From positions 16,829 to 80,828 of the forward strand of contig JAPPNN010000004.1 of NCBI GenBank assembly GCA_028873815.1: DNA of 64,000 bases. The letters are read 5' to 3'. The notes under the pieces are model-generated. The model had not been told where the DNA came from. It was given only the letters and a program-made list of their open reading frames with translations, and did not search any database. Every line of letters starts with the position of its first letter. The stretch's first letter is position 1. The position numbers were made by a program, and so were the translations under genes. The DNA is from Gemmatimonadota bacterium (GTDB taxonomy: Bacteria > Gemmatimonadota > Gemmatimonadetes > Longimicrobiales > Gaopeijiaceae). Below, piece by piece: positions 33,104 through 41,784 of the stretch.

Positions 33104-34630
33104 TCACCGCCTGGTGAACGCGACGCTTCCTTCGATCTCCGCGTGCAGAACCGCGACCTTCCCATCGGTGCCGATTTCGAAGCGGAGAAACTCCTGCGGG
33201 TTGACCGGATCCGTCCAGGTGCTGCGGAACGTGTCGTAGTGCCAGTGCTCGAGGGTGCCCTCGAACCCCGCCCCGAACGTGGCGCGAAGACCCCCGTCCT
33301 GCTCGGTCACGACGATTTCGCCGTACATGTCGCTCTCGTAGGTGCCGGCATACTCGGCCAGCGCCAGCGTCGGGGACGTGCCCTCCACGCGGCCTTCCTC
33401 GACCTGCCGCGCCTGGGCGCGGGCCTGTTCTTCGAGCTCGGCGAAAGTCTCCTTCATCATCTCGTTCCATGGCAACTGCTCACCGCCCTCGAGGCGGTCG
33501 ACGAGATGGTGGGCAAGCGCGCTCGTGAATCCGTTGGCGCCGTTCAGGTTGGTGAGGATCACCCAGCCGTAGTCGCGTTCCGGAACCATGACGACCAAAG
33601 CCGTCATTCCGTCGATGTTGCCCCCGTGGGACACCATCTTGATATCGCGGTAGTCGGTCAGGAACCAGCCCAGCCCGTACAGCAGGAAATCCGACTCGGG
33701 AAAGACGGCCGACCACAGACCCTCGGGTCGCATGAACATCTGGGCGGTGTGCATCTCGGCGACCGCCGCTTCCGATATCAGCCGCTCGCCTTCGTACTCG
33801 CCGCCGCCCAGCTGCAGCCGGACCCACTGGGCCACCTGCATGACGCTTGAATTGATCGAGCCCGCGGGCCCCGCGTTGTCGATGTCCCGGTACGGTACCG
33901 CCACGAGCTCGCCGTCGGGTGTTTCGATGTGCGGCTCGGCTACGTTGTCCAGCCTGCCGAGCGGCCCGATCAGGGTCGTGCTGCGGGCCATGCCCAGCGG
34001 CTTGAAGATGCGCGCGGCCAGGAAGTCGTCCCAGCTCATCCCCGAAACCGCCTTGATGACCTCGCCCGCCGCGATCCACGTCGTGTTGTTGTACTGGAAG
34101 GTCGAACGCAGCGGGAAGGTGACCGGCTGGTGGCGGACCCGATCGAGGATCTCCGTGCGGGTGAGCCCGCTCGCATACCAGATGCGGTCGCCGCGCAGGA
34201 GCCCGGTGTTGTGGCTCATCAGGTCCCGGATGCGGATGTTGCGGGTGATGTAGGGATCGCTCAGCTGGAACGTGGGAAGGTGATCGACCACCCGGTCATC
34301 CCAGGACAGCTTGTCCTCGTCGACGAGCATCGCGATCGCGGCGGCGGTGAACGCCTTCGAGGACGAGCCGATCGCGAAGATGGTGTTCTCGTCGACGGGG
34401 TCGGAGCCGCCGATCCTCTTGACGCCGAACCCCCTGGCGTAGGTGACCTCGTCGCCCTGCACGATGGCGATACCGGCGCCCGGGATGCTCCAGTCCTGCA
34501 TCATCTCCTGGATGGTCTCGTCCAGCCCGGCCAGCGGATCCTGGCCCGAGGCGGAGGTCGCCGGGGCAAGGAGAAGCAGAAGCGCGGTCGCCGTCGCGAC
34601 CAGCCCTGCGCGGATTCGCAGCATGTTCAT
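33104..34630 (-). CDS. Secreted beta-lactamase-family serine hydrolase
   Basis: 508 residues from ATG 34630 (one-base overlap with the GntR stop; ATG 34624 possible). A signal peptide (LVATATALLLLLAPATSASG) leads into a class C-type fold with the SxxK motif SSSK at about residue 89 (IGSSSKAFTAAA), followed by YNNTTWIAAGEVI and HGGNIDGMTALV (the HxG motif). A 120-residue C-terminal domain (LAEYAGTYESDMYGEIVVTEQDG) is the lipocalin-like addition common in such hydrolases. It probably cleaves D-amino peptides or esters in the periplasm rather than antibiotics. Confidence 0.85.
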   Translation of the reverse strand: MNMLRIRAGLVATATALLLLLAPATSASGQDPLAGLDETIQEMMQDWSIPGAGIAIVQGDEVTYARGFGVKRIGGSDPVDENTIFAIGSSSKAFTAAAIAMLVDEDKLSWDDRVVDHLPTFQLSDPYITRNIRIRDLMSHNTGLLRGDRIWYASGLTRTEILDRVRHQPVTFPLRSTFQYNNTTWIAAGEVIKAVSGMSWDDFLAARIFKPLGMARSTTLIGPLGRLDNVAEPHIETPDGELVAVPYRDIDNAGPAGSINSSVMQVAQWVRLQLGGGEYEGERLISEAAVAEMHTAQMFMRPEGLWSAVFPESDFLLYGLGWFLTDYRDIKMVSHGGNIDGMTALVVMVPERDYGWVILTNLNGANGFTSALAHHLVDRLEGGEQLPWNEMMKETFAELEEQARAQARQVEEGRVEGTSPTLALAEYAGTYESDMYGEIVVTEQDGGLRATFGAGFEGTLEHWHYDTFRSTWTDPVNPQEFLRFEIGTDGKVAVLHAEIEGSVAFTRR

Positions 34631-35328
34631 CACCAACTCCCGAGTTCGCCAGCCCGCGCGATTACGCCGGACAACCTGCCTGCCGCGTTGCGCCAGTTGG
34701 TCCGCACCGAGGTCTGAGCCAGGTCGGGATCGCCGGCCGCGATGGCGTCGACAATCACCTGGTGTTCCTGTACCGACACCGCGATCTGGTCCAGCAGGGC
34801 GTCGACGTAAAGCCGCGTGTACCGTTCGGCCTGCGGTTTGATGGCGTCGTGCAGGGCCAGAAGCCGGGGGCCGGCGCCCCCTTCCACGTAAGTCCGGTGG
34901 AAACGATTGTCGAGTTGAAAGATCCACTCTCTTGAGGGTGTGGTGCCCTGGGCCTCGGCAAGAAGCTCGGCGTTGGTCTTGTTCAGGTCCGCGACCAGTT
35001 CATCGCGGTCGTCGCGGCCCGCGGCGCTCCAGGCCGCGAGTCCCTCCATCTCGCCGACGATGTGTAGCAACTCGAACGCATCGTCCTGGGTGAGCGGCGC
35101 CACGTAGGGGCGGCTCTGACGCCCGGTGCCGGGATCGCTGATATAGCCCTCCTGCATGAGGCGCTGCAGCGCGCTTCGAACCGGCGTGCGGCTCAGCCCC
35201 AGGCGCTCGGCGACTTCCGTTTCGATCAGCCGGGAGCCCGGCGCCAACCTGCCGTGGACGATCAGTTCGCGAAGGTGCCGGTAGGCTTGAGTCCCTCGGT
35301 CGCTGGTTCCGGTTCTCGCAGGCGACAT
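34630..35328 (-). CDS. GntR-family regulator (FadR subfamily)
   Basis: 232 residues from ATG 35328. Residues about 12-75 form the GntR winged helix (AYRHLRELIVHGRLAPGSRLIETEVAERLGLSRTPVRSALQRL). The C-terminal helical FCD domain carries the metal/ligand pattern (DNRFHRTYVEGG and EHQVIVDAIAAGD, with Asp and His). It likely represses the serine hydrolase-FAD oxidase genes downstream, using a small carboxylate as signal. The divergent gap to 35512 has ACATGT and other short palindromes near 35380-35410, but I cannot name the operator. Confidence 0.85.
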   Translation of the reverse strand: MSPARTGTSDRGTQAYRHLRELIVHGRLAPGSRLIETEVAERLGLSRTPVRSALQRLMQEGYISDPGTGRQSRPYVAPLTQDDAFELLHIVGEMEGLAAWSAAGRDDRDELVADLNKTNAELLAEAQGTTPSREWIFQLDNRFHRTYVEGGAGPRLLALHDAIKPQAERYTRLYVDALLDQIAVSVQEHQVIVDAIAAGDPDLAQTSVRTNWRNAAGRLSGVIARAGELGSW

Positions 35329-35423
35329 GTTTCCGGTCCGTGAAATCGTGGCCTTCTCCCCACACGAGGACAACCATGAAAACTAACATGTTGAATGTGT
35401 ATTGCAGTTTTGTTCGCACTTTT

Positions 35424-35441
35424 GGATACCTTGCCGTATCC
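35424..35441 (+). promoter_or_regulatory. Inverted repeat in GntR/GNAT divergent region
   Basis: GGATAC and GTATCC flank a 6-base spacer (CTTGCC), a perfect two-arm repeat between the GntR gene and the GNAT gene. It lies about 70 bases before the GNAT ATG and could be an operator; there is no further support. Confidence 0.3.
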
Positions 35442-35511
35442 GATTCCACGCTGTAGGATTGGCGGCACGGCAAACACCTGGCGGATCGTCCCTCACAACC
35501 TTCGGAGCGCC

Positions 35512-36390
35512 ATGCCCGACCTCGCGCCGCAGTCCTCGGAAGCCATCATGACCGCCGTCGACGGGTCTCCGCGTGACGGGCAGTCGGCCGACGCCGCGCA
35601 AATCGAGATCCGTTCCGCGAAAACGCGGGAGGACTTCGAAGCGTGCGTCGAGTTGCAGCGCGACACATGGGGCCGGTCCTTCTCGGAAGTCGTTCCGATC
35701 AGCATGATGCAGGTCACGGGCAAGATGGGCGGGATCTGCATGGGGGCCTTCGCTCCCGGCGGCGAGATGCTCGGCGTGGTGTACGGAGTCACCGGCATTC
35801 GCAACGGCGAACTCGCCCATTGGTCCCACATGCTGGCGGTGCGGCCGCGGGCGCGGAACATGGGGATCGGCAAGAGGCTGAAGCTCGCCCAGCGGGAAGC
35901 GCTGGTGGCGCAGGGCGTGAACACGATGTACTGGACCTACGATCCCCTGGTGGCCCGCAACGCCCACCTCAACCTGAACCTCCTCGGAGCGTCGATCGAT
36001 CGCTTCGTACCCGACATGTACGGGGCCTCGGACAGCGATCTGCACCGTTTGGGAACCGACAGGTTCATCGTCAGGTGGGACCTGAACCGCGAGAGCAACG
36101 CCGTGGCCAGTGCGCGCCGCGAAGCGCGGGCCCGACGCGGTGGCTCGCGGCCGATGCTCGGGATTCCGGGCGACAACACCCGGATTCCCCGTGGCCACGA
36201 TGCGGTCGAAGTGGTGATCCCGAGCGACATCGAAGCCGTCGAGGCGAGCTCGTTCGACGAGGCGCTCGAGTGGCGGCACGCGTCACGCCGCGCGTTCCAG
36301 CAGCTTCTGGACGGCCGCTACGAGGTGAGCGGCTTCATCGCGGGACGAAAACACGCGAGATACGTGGTTTCGCGAGTAGCCGGGCGGTAA
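35512..36390 (+). CDS. GNAT-superfamily acetyltransferase (COG3375-like)
   Basis: 292 residues from ATG 35512; codons upstream lack a ribosome site and family similarity. The GNAT acetyl-CoA motif is AHWSHMLAVRPRARNMGIGKRLKLAQREAL, with strand IEIRSAKTREDFEACVELQRDTWG at the N-terminus and a mid-part YDPLVARNAHLNLNLLGA typical of COG3375 proteins. The substrate is unknown. The C-terminal 80 residues are an extension with no family match. A separate S9 peptidase starts 34 bases later. Confidence 0.75.
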   Translation: MPDLAPQSSEAIMTAVDGSPRDGQSADAAQIEIRSAKTREDFEACVELQRDTWGRSFSEVVPISMMQVTGKMGGICMGAFAPGGEMLGVVYGVTGIRNGELAHWSHMLAVRPRARNMGIGKRLKLAQREALVAQGVNTMYWTYDPLVARNAHLNLNLLGASIDRFVPDMYGASDSDLHRLGTDRFIVRWDLNRESNAVASARREARARRGGSRPMLGIPGDNTRIPRGHDAVEVVIPSDIEAVEASSFDEALEWRHASRRAFQQLLDGRYEVSGFIAGRKHARYVVSRVAGR

Positions 36391-36424
36391 CGCATAGCCG
36401 AGCGGTAATGAAAGGAGCTTTTCC

Positions 36425-38509
36425 ATGAACCGACCGATGATTCGTATGGCCCCATGGCAACTCGCCGCAGCGATGGTGTTGGTGTGTCTGTCGCCGGCAC
36501 ATGGCCAACAAGGTCTCGACGTGCTGACCGCACGCGATGTGTTCGACCTCGAATTCGTGAGCGATCCGCAGGTCTCTCCCGACGGGGCGCGTGTCGTTTT
36601 CGTGCGGCAGTGGTCCGATGCCCAGACCGACCGCAACTACTCGAACCTGTGGATCATGAACCGCAACGGTTCGGGGCTCCGTCCGCTGACATCTGGCAAG
36701 CACTCCGACAGATGGCCACGCTGGTCCCCCGACGGGAACCGGCTTCTCTACCTGTCGGATGCCGAATCGGACGGCGGACCCCCGCAGTTGCTCATCCGCT
36801 GGATGGACACCGGCCAGACGCAGCAGATCACGGACCGAACGGAGGGGCCGAGGGTTCCGGCCTGGTCCCCGGACGGCACGATGATCGCCTTTTCGTCCTT
36901 CGTACCCAACGCTGGCATGCAGTTGATCTCGATGCCGGATCCGCCCGACGGCGCCGAGTGGGCGGAACCGGCCCGCGTGATTCACGAGTTGGTCCACCGC
37001 TTCGACGGAGCCGGGGACCTCGAGCACGGCTTCACCCACCTCTTCGTGATCCCGTCCGAGGGCGGGACGGCCCGGCAAATCACCGGCGGCGACTTCCATC
37101 ACGGCGGCTACGTGGGTCGTTCGGGGCGGGGGCAGCCCGCCTGGTCGGCGGACGGCGAGTCGGTCCTGATCACAGCCAACCGGCACCCGGACTGGGAGCT
37201 GGAAGACCGCAACACCGAGATCTACGAGGTTTCGCTTGGCGGCGAGATCCGGGCGCTGACCGACCGCAAGGGCCCCGACGCGGGTGTAGCGGTCTCTCCG
37301 GACGGACGCCGGATCGCCTACACGGGGTACGACGACCGCTACCAGGGGTACCAGGTGACCGGGCTCTACATGGCGAACCGCGATGGCTCGGGTGCGCGGC
37401 CGGTCGCGGCGCAGCTGGACCGCTCGGTGGGCGGGCTGGCCTGGGCGCCGGATTCGGAACGTCTCTACTTCTCGTACGCGGACATGGGCAACACGAAGAT
37501 CGCGTACGTGGAGCCCGGAAGCGACGAGGTGCATGTCGTGGCCGAGAACATGGGCGGATCGGGTTCGGCCTACGGCGGCGGCAGCTTCTCGGTGGGGCCG
37601 GGCGGCGTGTTCGCGTACACGACTTCGACGCCGACCGTGCTCAGCGAGGTGGCGATCGGCGCCGACCGCGGCACCCGGGTGATCACGGCGGTCAACGACG
37701 ATGTGCTGGCCCACAAGACCCTCGGCGAGGTCGAAGAGCTCTGGTGGCCATCGTCGCACGACGGACGGCAGATCCAGGGGTGGATCATCAAGCCGCCGGG
37801 CTTCGACCCATCCCGGCGCTACCCGCTCATCCTCGAGATTCACGGAGGGCCGTTCGCGGACTACGGCGACCGGTTCGACATCGAGAAGCAATCGATGGCT
37901 TCCGCAGGCTACGTCGTGCTCTACACCAACCCGAGGGGGAGCACTTCGTACGGCGAGGAGTTCGGCAACCTCATCCACCACGCCTACCCCGGCAACGACT
38001 TCTTCGACCTGGACTCGGGCGTGGACGCGGTGATCGACCTCGGCTACGTGGACCCGGAGCAGCTCTATATCACCGGCGGGAGCGGCGGCGGCGTCCTGTC
38101 GTCGTGGTCCATCGGGAAGACCGACCGCTACAACGCGGCCGCGGTGCTGTACCCGGTGATCAACTGGTACAGCTTTGCGGTGACTTCGGATATTCCGATC
38201 ACCGTGGCCAAGTACTGGTTCCCGGCCATGCCGTGGGACGACCCCGAGCACTACATGGCGCGGTCGTCGATTTCGCTGGTCGGCAACGTGACCACGCCGA
38301 CGATGGTGTTGACCGGCGTGGAGGACTACCGGACCCCCATGTCCGAGTCGGACCAGTACTTTCAGGCCTTGAAGCTGAAGGGCGTGGAGGCGGTGCTGGT
38401 CAAGGTGCCCGGCGAGCCGCACGGGATCCGGGTCCGGCCGAGCCACTTCATGCAGAAGATCATGTACATCATCGGGTGGTTCGACCGGTACCGGGGGATG
38501 GCGAGTTAG
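36425..38509 (+). CDS. Secreted S9-family (prolyl oligopeptidase) serine peptidase
   Basis: 694 residues with a signal peptide (WQLAAAMVLVCLSPAHGQQ). Residues about 35-440 form the WD40-like TolB propeller (repeated SPDG blades such as WSPDGNRLLYLSDAES). The C-terminal alpha/beta-hydrolase domain has Ser at about 553 (YITGGSGGGVLSSW), Asp at about 635 (LTGVEDYRTPMSESD) and His at about 666 (VPGEPHGI), the complete triad. It removes dipeptides or cleaves after Pro or small residues in the periplasm. A very long antisense frame across the gene is a codon-bias shadow. Confidence 0.92.
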   Translation: MNRPMIRMAPWQLAAAMVLVCLSPAHGQQGLDVLTARDVFDLEFVSDPQVSPDGARVVFVRQWSDAQTDRNYSNLWIMNRNGSGLRPLTSGKHSDRWPRWSPDGNRLLYLSDAESDGGPPQLLIRWMDTGQTQQITDRTEGPRVPAWSPDGTMIAFSSFVPNAGMQLISMPDPPDGAEWAEPARVIHELVHRFDGAGDLEHGFTHLFVIPSEGGTARQITGGDFHHGGYVGRSGRGQPAWSADGESVLITANRHPDWELEDRNTEIYEVSLGGEIRALTDRKGPDAGVAVSPDGRRIAYTGYDDRYQGYQVTGLYMANRDGSGARPVAAQLDRSVGGLAWAPDSERLYFSYADMGNTKIAYVEPGSDEVHVVAENMGGSGSAYGGGSFSVGPGGVFAYTTSTPTVLSEVAIGADRGTRVITAVNDDVLAHKTLGEVEELWWPSSHDGRQIQGWIIKPPGFDPSRRYPLILEIHGGPFADYGDRFDIEKQSMASAGYVVLYTNPRGSTSYGEEFGNLIHHAYPGNDFFDLDSGVDAVIDLGYVDPEQLYITGGSGGGVLSSWSIGKTDRYNAAAVLYPVINWYSFAVTSDIPITVAKYWFPAMPWDDPEHYMARSSISLVGNVTTPTMVLTGVEDYRTPMSESDQYFQALKLKGVEAVLVKVPGEPHGIRVRPSHFMQKIMYIIGWFDRYRGMAS

Positions 38510-38524
38510 CGGAATATTGACTAG

Positions 38525-38543
38525 ACTAGTTTATACAACTAGT
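38525..38543 (+). promoter_or_regulatory. Operator-like inverted repeat before the VapBC-type module
   Basis: ACTAGTT-TATAC-AACTAGT is a perfect repeat with 7-bp arms, in an AT-rich island between the S9 stop and the antitoxin start. It is a likely autoregulatory operator for the antitoxin. TTGACT and TTGACA hexamers flank it, but no -35/-10 pair with good spacing is decisive. Confidence 0.55.
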
Positions 38544-38569
38544 TGACATGCTCGCTCTGGAGAACACGG

Positions 38570-38812
38570 ATGATGACCACGGTCGGTGCATTCGCCGCGA
38601 AGACACACCTCTCGTCGCTGCTCAACAAGGTGGCACAGGGCGAAGAGGTGCTGATCACCAGGCGGGGGATTCCGGTGGCGCGACTCGTTCCGGTCGATGC
38701 GGCGGATCGAGGGGATGTCGCCGAGGCGATTGACGAACTTCGGTCGATCCGGGAAGGGGTTTGTCTGGGCGACCTGAATTGGAGGGAATTGCGGGATTCG
38801 GGACGCCCGTGA
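38570..38812 (+). CDS. Phd/YefM-type antitoxin
   Basis: 80 residues, ATG at 38570 (or 38573) with GGAG upstream. The Phd/YefM pattern is plain: TTVGAFAAKTHLSSLLNKVAQGEEVLITRRGIPVARLVP, the fold that binds DNA as a dimer, followed by a toxin-binding tail (EAIDELRSIREGV). It shares one base with the toxin start (TGATG). The repeat at 38525-38543 is its probable operator. Confidence 0.88.
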   Translation: MMTTVGAFAAKTHLSSLLNKVAQGEEVLITRRGIPVARLVPVDAADRGDVAEAIDELRSIREGVCLGDLNWRELRDSGRP

Positions 38813-39258
38813 TGGGGTTCGTGCTCGACTGCTCCGTTGCGGTTGCGTGGCTGTTTCCCGACGAGGGGACGCCCGAAACCGAAGCGCTGCTCGACCGTCT
38901 AAAGAATGAACAGGCGCTGGTCCCCGGCATCTGGCACCTGGAAATCGGCAACGTCCTGGTGCGGGCCGAGCGGCGGAAGCGCATTGCCAAGTCGAAGGTC
39001 CCGGCCTATCTCAATCTTCTTCGGAGGCTGTCGATCGCAACGGACAGCGAAACCGACGAGCGGGCACTGCGAGAAACACTGATGTTGGCGCGTGATTGCG
39101 GCCTCAGCACCTACGATGCCGCATATCTCGAACTGGCGATGAGGCGGGGGGTTGAGCTTGCGACGCTCGATCGTGCGCTGATTCGGGCCGCTCGGTACAT
39201 GCAGGTGGAGACCGTTCCGAAAACGAATCTTCGGGTACATGAGAAGCCACATGAGTAA
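38812..39258 (+). CDS. vapC: VapC-type PIN-domain toxin ribonuclease
   Basis: 148 residues from ATG 38812. The PIN acidic residues are present: FVLDCSVAVAWLF (first Asp), GIWHLEIGNVLV (Glu), TYDAAYLELAM (Asp) and LATLDRAL (Asp). With the Phd-type antitoxin it forms a VapBC-like pair; the toxin cleaves RNA with Mg2+. The 3' end overlaps the next gene, a secreted dipeptidase, by eight bases, which is unusual for a mobile module and suggests that it has long been part of this transcript. Confidence 0.88.
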   Translation: MGFVLDCSVAVAWLFPDEGTPETEALLDRLKNEQALVPGIWHLEIGNVLVRAERRKRIAKSKVPAYLNLLRRLSIATDSETDERALRETLMLARDCGLSTYDAAYLELAMRRGVELATLDRALIRAARYMQVETVPKTNLRVHEKPHE

Positions 39259-40510
39259 AGACAGCCCCTCTCGGAAGCCGCCTGCGGTTCTGAACCGTCG
39301 CACACTGGTGAAGGCGGCCGGTGGGGCCGCGGGCCTCGCGGTGGCGGCCCCGTTCGTGAATCTCGGGCGGTTCACGGTGGAGGCGTGGAGCGGTGGGGAG
39401 CACAGGTCGCTCGGCGGAGAGTCCCGGCCCGGCCGCGGCCGCCTCGGCCCTCCCCAGGAGTACTCCACGCGCTGCATCGACCTGGTTACCGGGTCGCTCG
39501 TGATCGACATGCTGTCGCCGCTGGTGATCTCGCGGTCCATTCAGCAGCGGTGGGGCCCCGATCTGAGCGGCATGACAGCCTGGGAGGAGCAGGAATTCCG
39601 GGATTCCGAGATCGACGTCTTCCACATCGCGGTCGGGGTCGGCGGGCGCGACTTCGACGACCAGTACCACAACTCGCTGCTCTTCGTGGCGGGCTACAAT
39701 GCGATCATCGCGGCGCGGCCGGACCTCTTCGTGCGGATCGACTCGGCGGAGGATCTGGCCAGCGTGCACGGGTCGGGGCGCGCGGGGATCCTGATCGGCC
39801 TGCAGACCTCGTCCCACTTCCACAGTCCGGACGACGTGAACCTGTTTTACGGGCTGGGCCAGCGCGTGTCACAACTCACGTACAATTCCCGCAACATGAT
39901 CGGGAACGGGTCCACCGAGCGGGTCGACGGGGGCATCTCGGACTTCGGCGTCGCGATCGTCGAGCGGATGAACGAGGTCGGGATGGCGGTCGACGTCTCG
40001 CACTCGGGCGACCGCACTACGCTCGATGCCTGCGAGGTCTCGTCGCGGCCCGTCCTGTTTACGCACTCGAACAGCCGGGTGCTGTCGGGCGGTCATCCCC
40101 GCACCAAGACGGACGAAGCGATCCGCGCGATGGCGGCGACCGGCGGCGTGATGGGGATCACGGGCGTGCGCATGTTCGTGAAGGACAGGGAGCCGACCAC
40201 GATCGAGGACTACATCGACCACTTCGACCATGTGCGCGACCTGATCGGCGTCGAGCACCTGGGCGTGGGCAGCGATGTCGACCTGCACGGCTACGACGAC
40301 ATGCCGGCCGACGAGTACGAGGCGCTGAAGGCCGCGTACAAGGACTCATACGCGTTCCGGGACAAGATCGACATCGATGGCATCGACCACCCGAAGCGGA
40401 TGTTCGACCTGACCGAGGCACTGATCCGGCGTGGCTACACCGACGATCACATACGCGGGATTCTGGGCGGCAACTTCCAGCGGGTGCTGGGTGAGATCTG
40501 GGAGAGGTGA
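39251..40510 (+). CDS. M19 membrane-dipeptidase family protein (Tat-exported), altered metal site
   Basis: 419 residues from ATG 39251. A Tat-type signal is visible (LNRRTLVKAAGGAAGLAVAAP). M19 hallmarks retained are VDVSHSGD (His251), VLFTHSNSR (His272) and GVGSDVDLHG (Asp342). The family's first ligands are missing: the DxHxD-like site reads IDMLSPL (Leu88 and Pro90 where His and Asp are expected) and the bridging Glu is Gln185 (LIGLQTSS). A divergent M19 subfamily with LTYNSRN at this place may use fewer metals. Renal-type enzymes split dipeptides, including those with a C-terminal D-residue. First gene of the hydrolase run. Confidence 0.78.
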   Translation: MSKDSPSRKPPAVLNRRTLVKAAGGAAGLAVAAPFVNLGRFTVEAWSGGEHRSLGGESRPGRGRLGPPQEYSTRCIDLVTGSLVIDMLSPLVISRSIQQRWGPDLSGMTAWEEQEFRDSEIDVFHIAVGVGGRDFDDQYHNSLLFVAGYNAIIAARPDLFVRIDSAEDLASVHGSGRAGILIGLQTSSHFHSPDDVNLFYGLGQRVSQLTYNSRNMIGNGSTERVDGGISDFGVAIVERMNEVGMAVDVSHSGDRTTLDACEVSSRPVLFTHSNSRVLSGGHPRTKTDEAIRAMAATGGVMGITGVRMFVKDREPTTIEDYIDHFDHVRDLIGVEHLGVGSDVDLHGYDDMPADEYEALKAAYKDSYAFRDKIDIDGIDHPKRMFDLTEALIRRGYTDDHIRGILGGNFQRVLGEIWER

Positions 40511-40560
40511 GCTGACGTTACGCCCAGGGACCGGTTCCACAAAAAGAGAGAGGATGTAAA

Positions 40561-41784
40561 GTGCGATTTCCATGTTGTAAACCGGGGTTGACACTTGGGG
40601 CGATCCTGGTGGTATTTGGCGCGGTTCCCACCCCTGCCGCCCCCCAGGCCACCCCCGTCGCGCTGGTGGGCGCGCGTATCCACACGGCCGCCGGCCCCGC
40701 CATCGAGAACGGCACGATCGTCTTCCAGGACGGCGTGATCACGGCGCTGGGAGCCGATGTCTCCCCGCCCGGCGATGCCGAGGTGGTGGACCTGAGCGGC
40801 ATGGTCGTCATGCCCGGCATGCTCGACAACCACTCCCACATCGGCGCGGACAGCCGCGACCTCAACGAGTTCCCGATCCGGTTCGGGCCGCAGCACCGCA
40901 TCCGCGACGTGCTTTCGCCCGACGACGCCTTCTGGAAGGGGGCGGTCAAGGGTGGCGTCACCACGGTCGTGACCGGGCCCGGGAGCGGCGAGGTCTCGAG
41001 CGGGCAGGCGATCGTGATCAAGACGTGGGGCGAGTCAATAGACGAACGGGTCGTGAAGGAGCGCGGCGGGCTCAAGATCGCGATGGGGCGGAAACGCCCC
41101 GACCAGTCACCGACCACCAGCATGGCGGTCACCGCGCTGCTGCGCGCCAAGTTCATCGAGGCGCAGGAGTACCAGGCCAGGTGGAACGCGTGGGAAGAGG
41201 GCGGCCAGGAAAGCCCGGCCCCGCCGCGCGACCTGGCGATGGAGGCCGTGGCCAGGGTGCTCACCGGCGAGGACCGGATCCGCTCGCATGTGCACATGGC
41301 GCACGACATCCTCGCGATCATCCGGCTTTCGCAGGAGTTCGACTTCGGCCTCACGATCCACCACTCCACCGAGGCCTACAAGGTGGCGGACGACATCGCC
41401 GAGGCCGGGATCGACGTGGTGGGCCTGCCGCTCTTCACCCGGGTCGCGCTCGCCGACGAGGTCATGGCGACGGGCACCGTGATGAACGAAAAGGGCGTGC
41501 GTTTCGCCTTCCACACGGACGACCCGGTGGTCGGCTCGAAGTGGCAGCGGGGCAACGCCGGGCTGGGGATCCGCTACGGGATGACCGAGCAGGACGCGCT
41601 GGAAGCGGTGACGATCAACGCGGCCGCGATTGCCGGCGTGGAGGACCGCGTGGGGAGCCTCGAGGTGGGCAAGGACGCGGACATCGTGGTGCTGAACGGG
41701 ACCTGGTACGAGGTCAGCACGCTGGTGACGCGCGTGTACGTGGATGGGCTGGTGGCCTACGACCGGGAAGGAGAGGGGTCATGA
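40561..41784 (+). CDS. Secreted amidohydrolase with intact metal site
   Basis: 407 residues from a GTG with a GAGAGGA ribosome site. After a short signal peptide the amidohydrolase pattern runs: VALVGARIHTAAGPAIENGTIVFQDGVI, MVVMPGMLDNHSHIG (His91/His93), LTIHHSTEAY (His267/268), RFAFHTDDPVVG (His318, Asp320) and the C-terminal GSLEVGKDADIVVLNG. It belongs to the imidazolonepropionase-like group of secreted amidohydrolases. The TGA overlaps the ATG of a paralogue that lacks every one of these ligands; the two probably form a pair. Confidence 0.85.
   Translation: MRFPCCKPGLTLGAILVVFGAVPTPAAPQATPVALVGARIHTAAGPAIENGTIVFQDGVITALGADVSPPGDAEVVDLSGMVVMPGMLDNHSHIGADSRDLNEFPIRFGPQHRIRDVLSPDDAFWKGAVKGGVTTVVTGPGSGEVSSGQAIVIKTWGESIDERVVKERGGLKIAMGRKRPDQSPTTSMAVTALLRAKFIEAQEYQARWNAWEEGGQESPAPPRDLAMEAVARVLTGEDRIRSHVHMAHDILAIIRLSQEFDFGLTIHHSTEAYKVADDIAEAGIDVVGLPLFTRVALADEVMATGTVMNEKGVRFAFHTDDPVVGSKWQRGNAGLGIRYGMTEQDALEAVTINAAAIAGVEDRVGSLEVGKDADIVVLNGTWYEVSTLVTRVYVDGLVAYDREGEGS

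Noticed and set aside
36335..38446. 703-codon open frame antisense to the S9 peptidase gene
   Set aside because: The product is a low-complexity Arg/His/Val-rich sequence without domains, and the sense strand encodes a complete S9 peptidase with an intact triad. High GC at third positions opens antisense frames.
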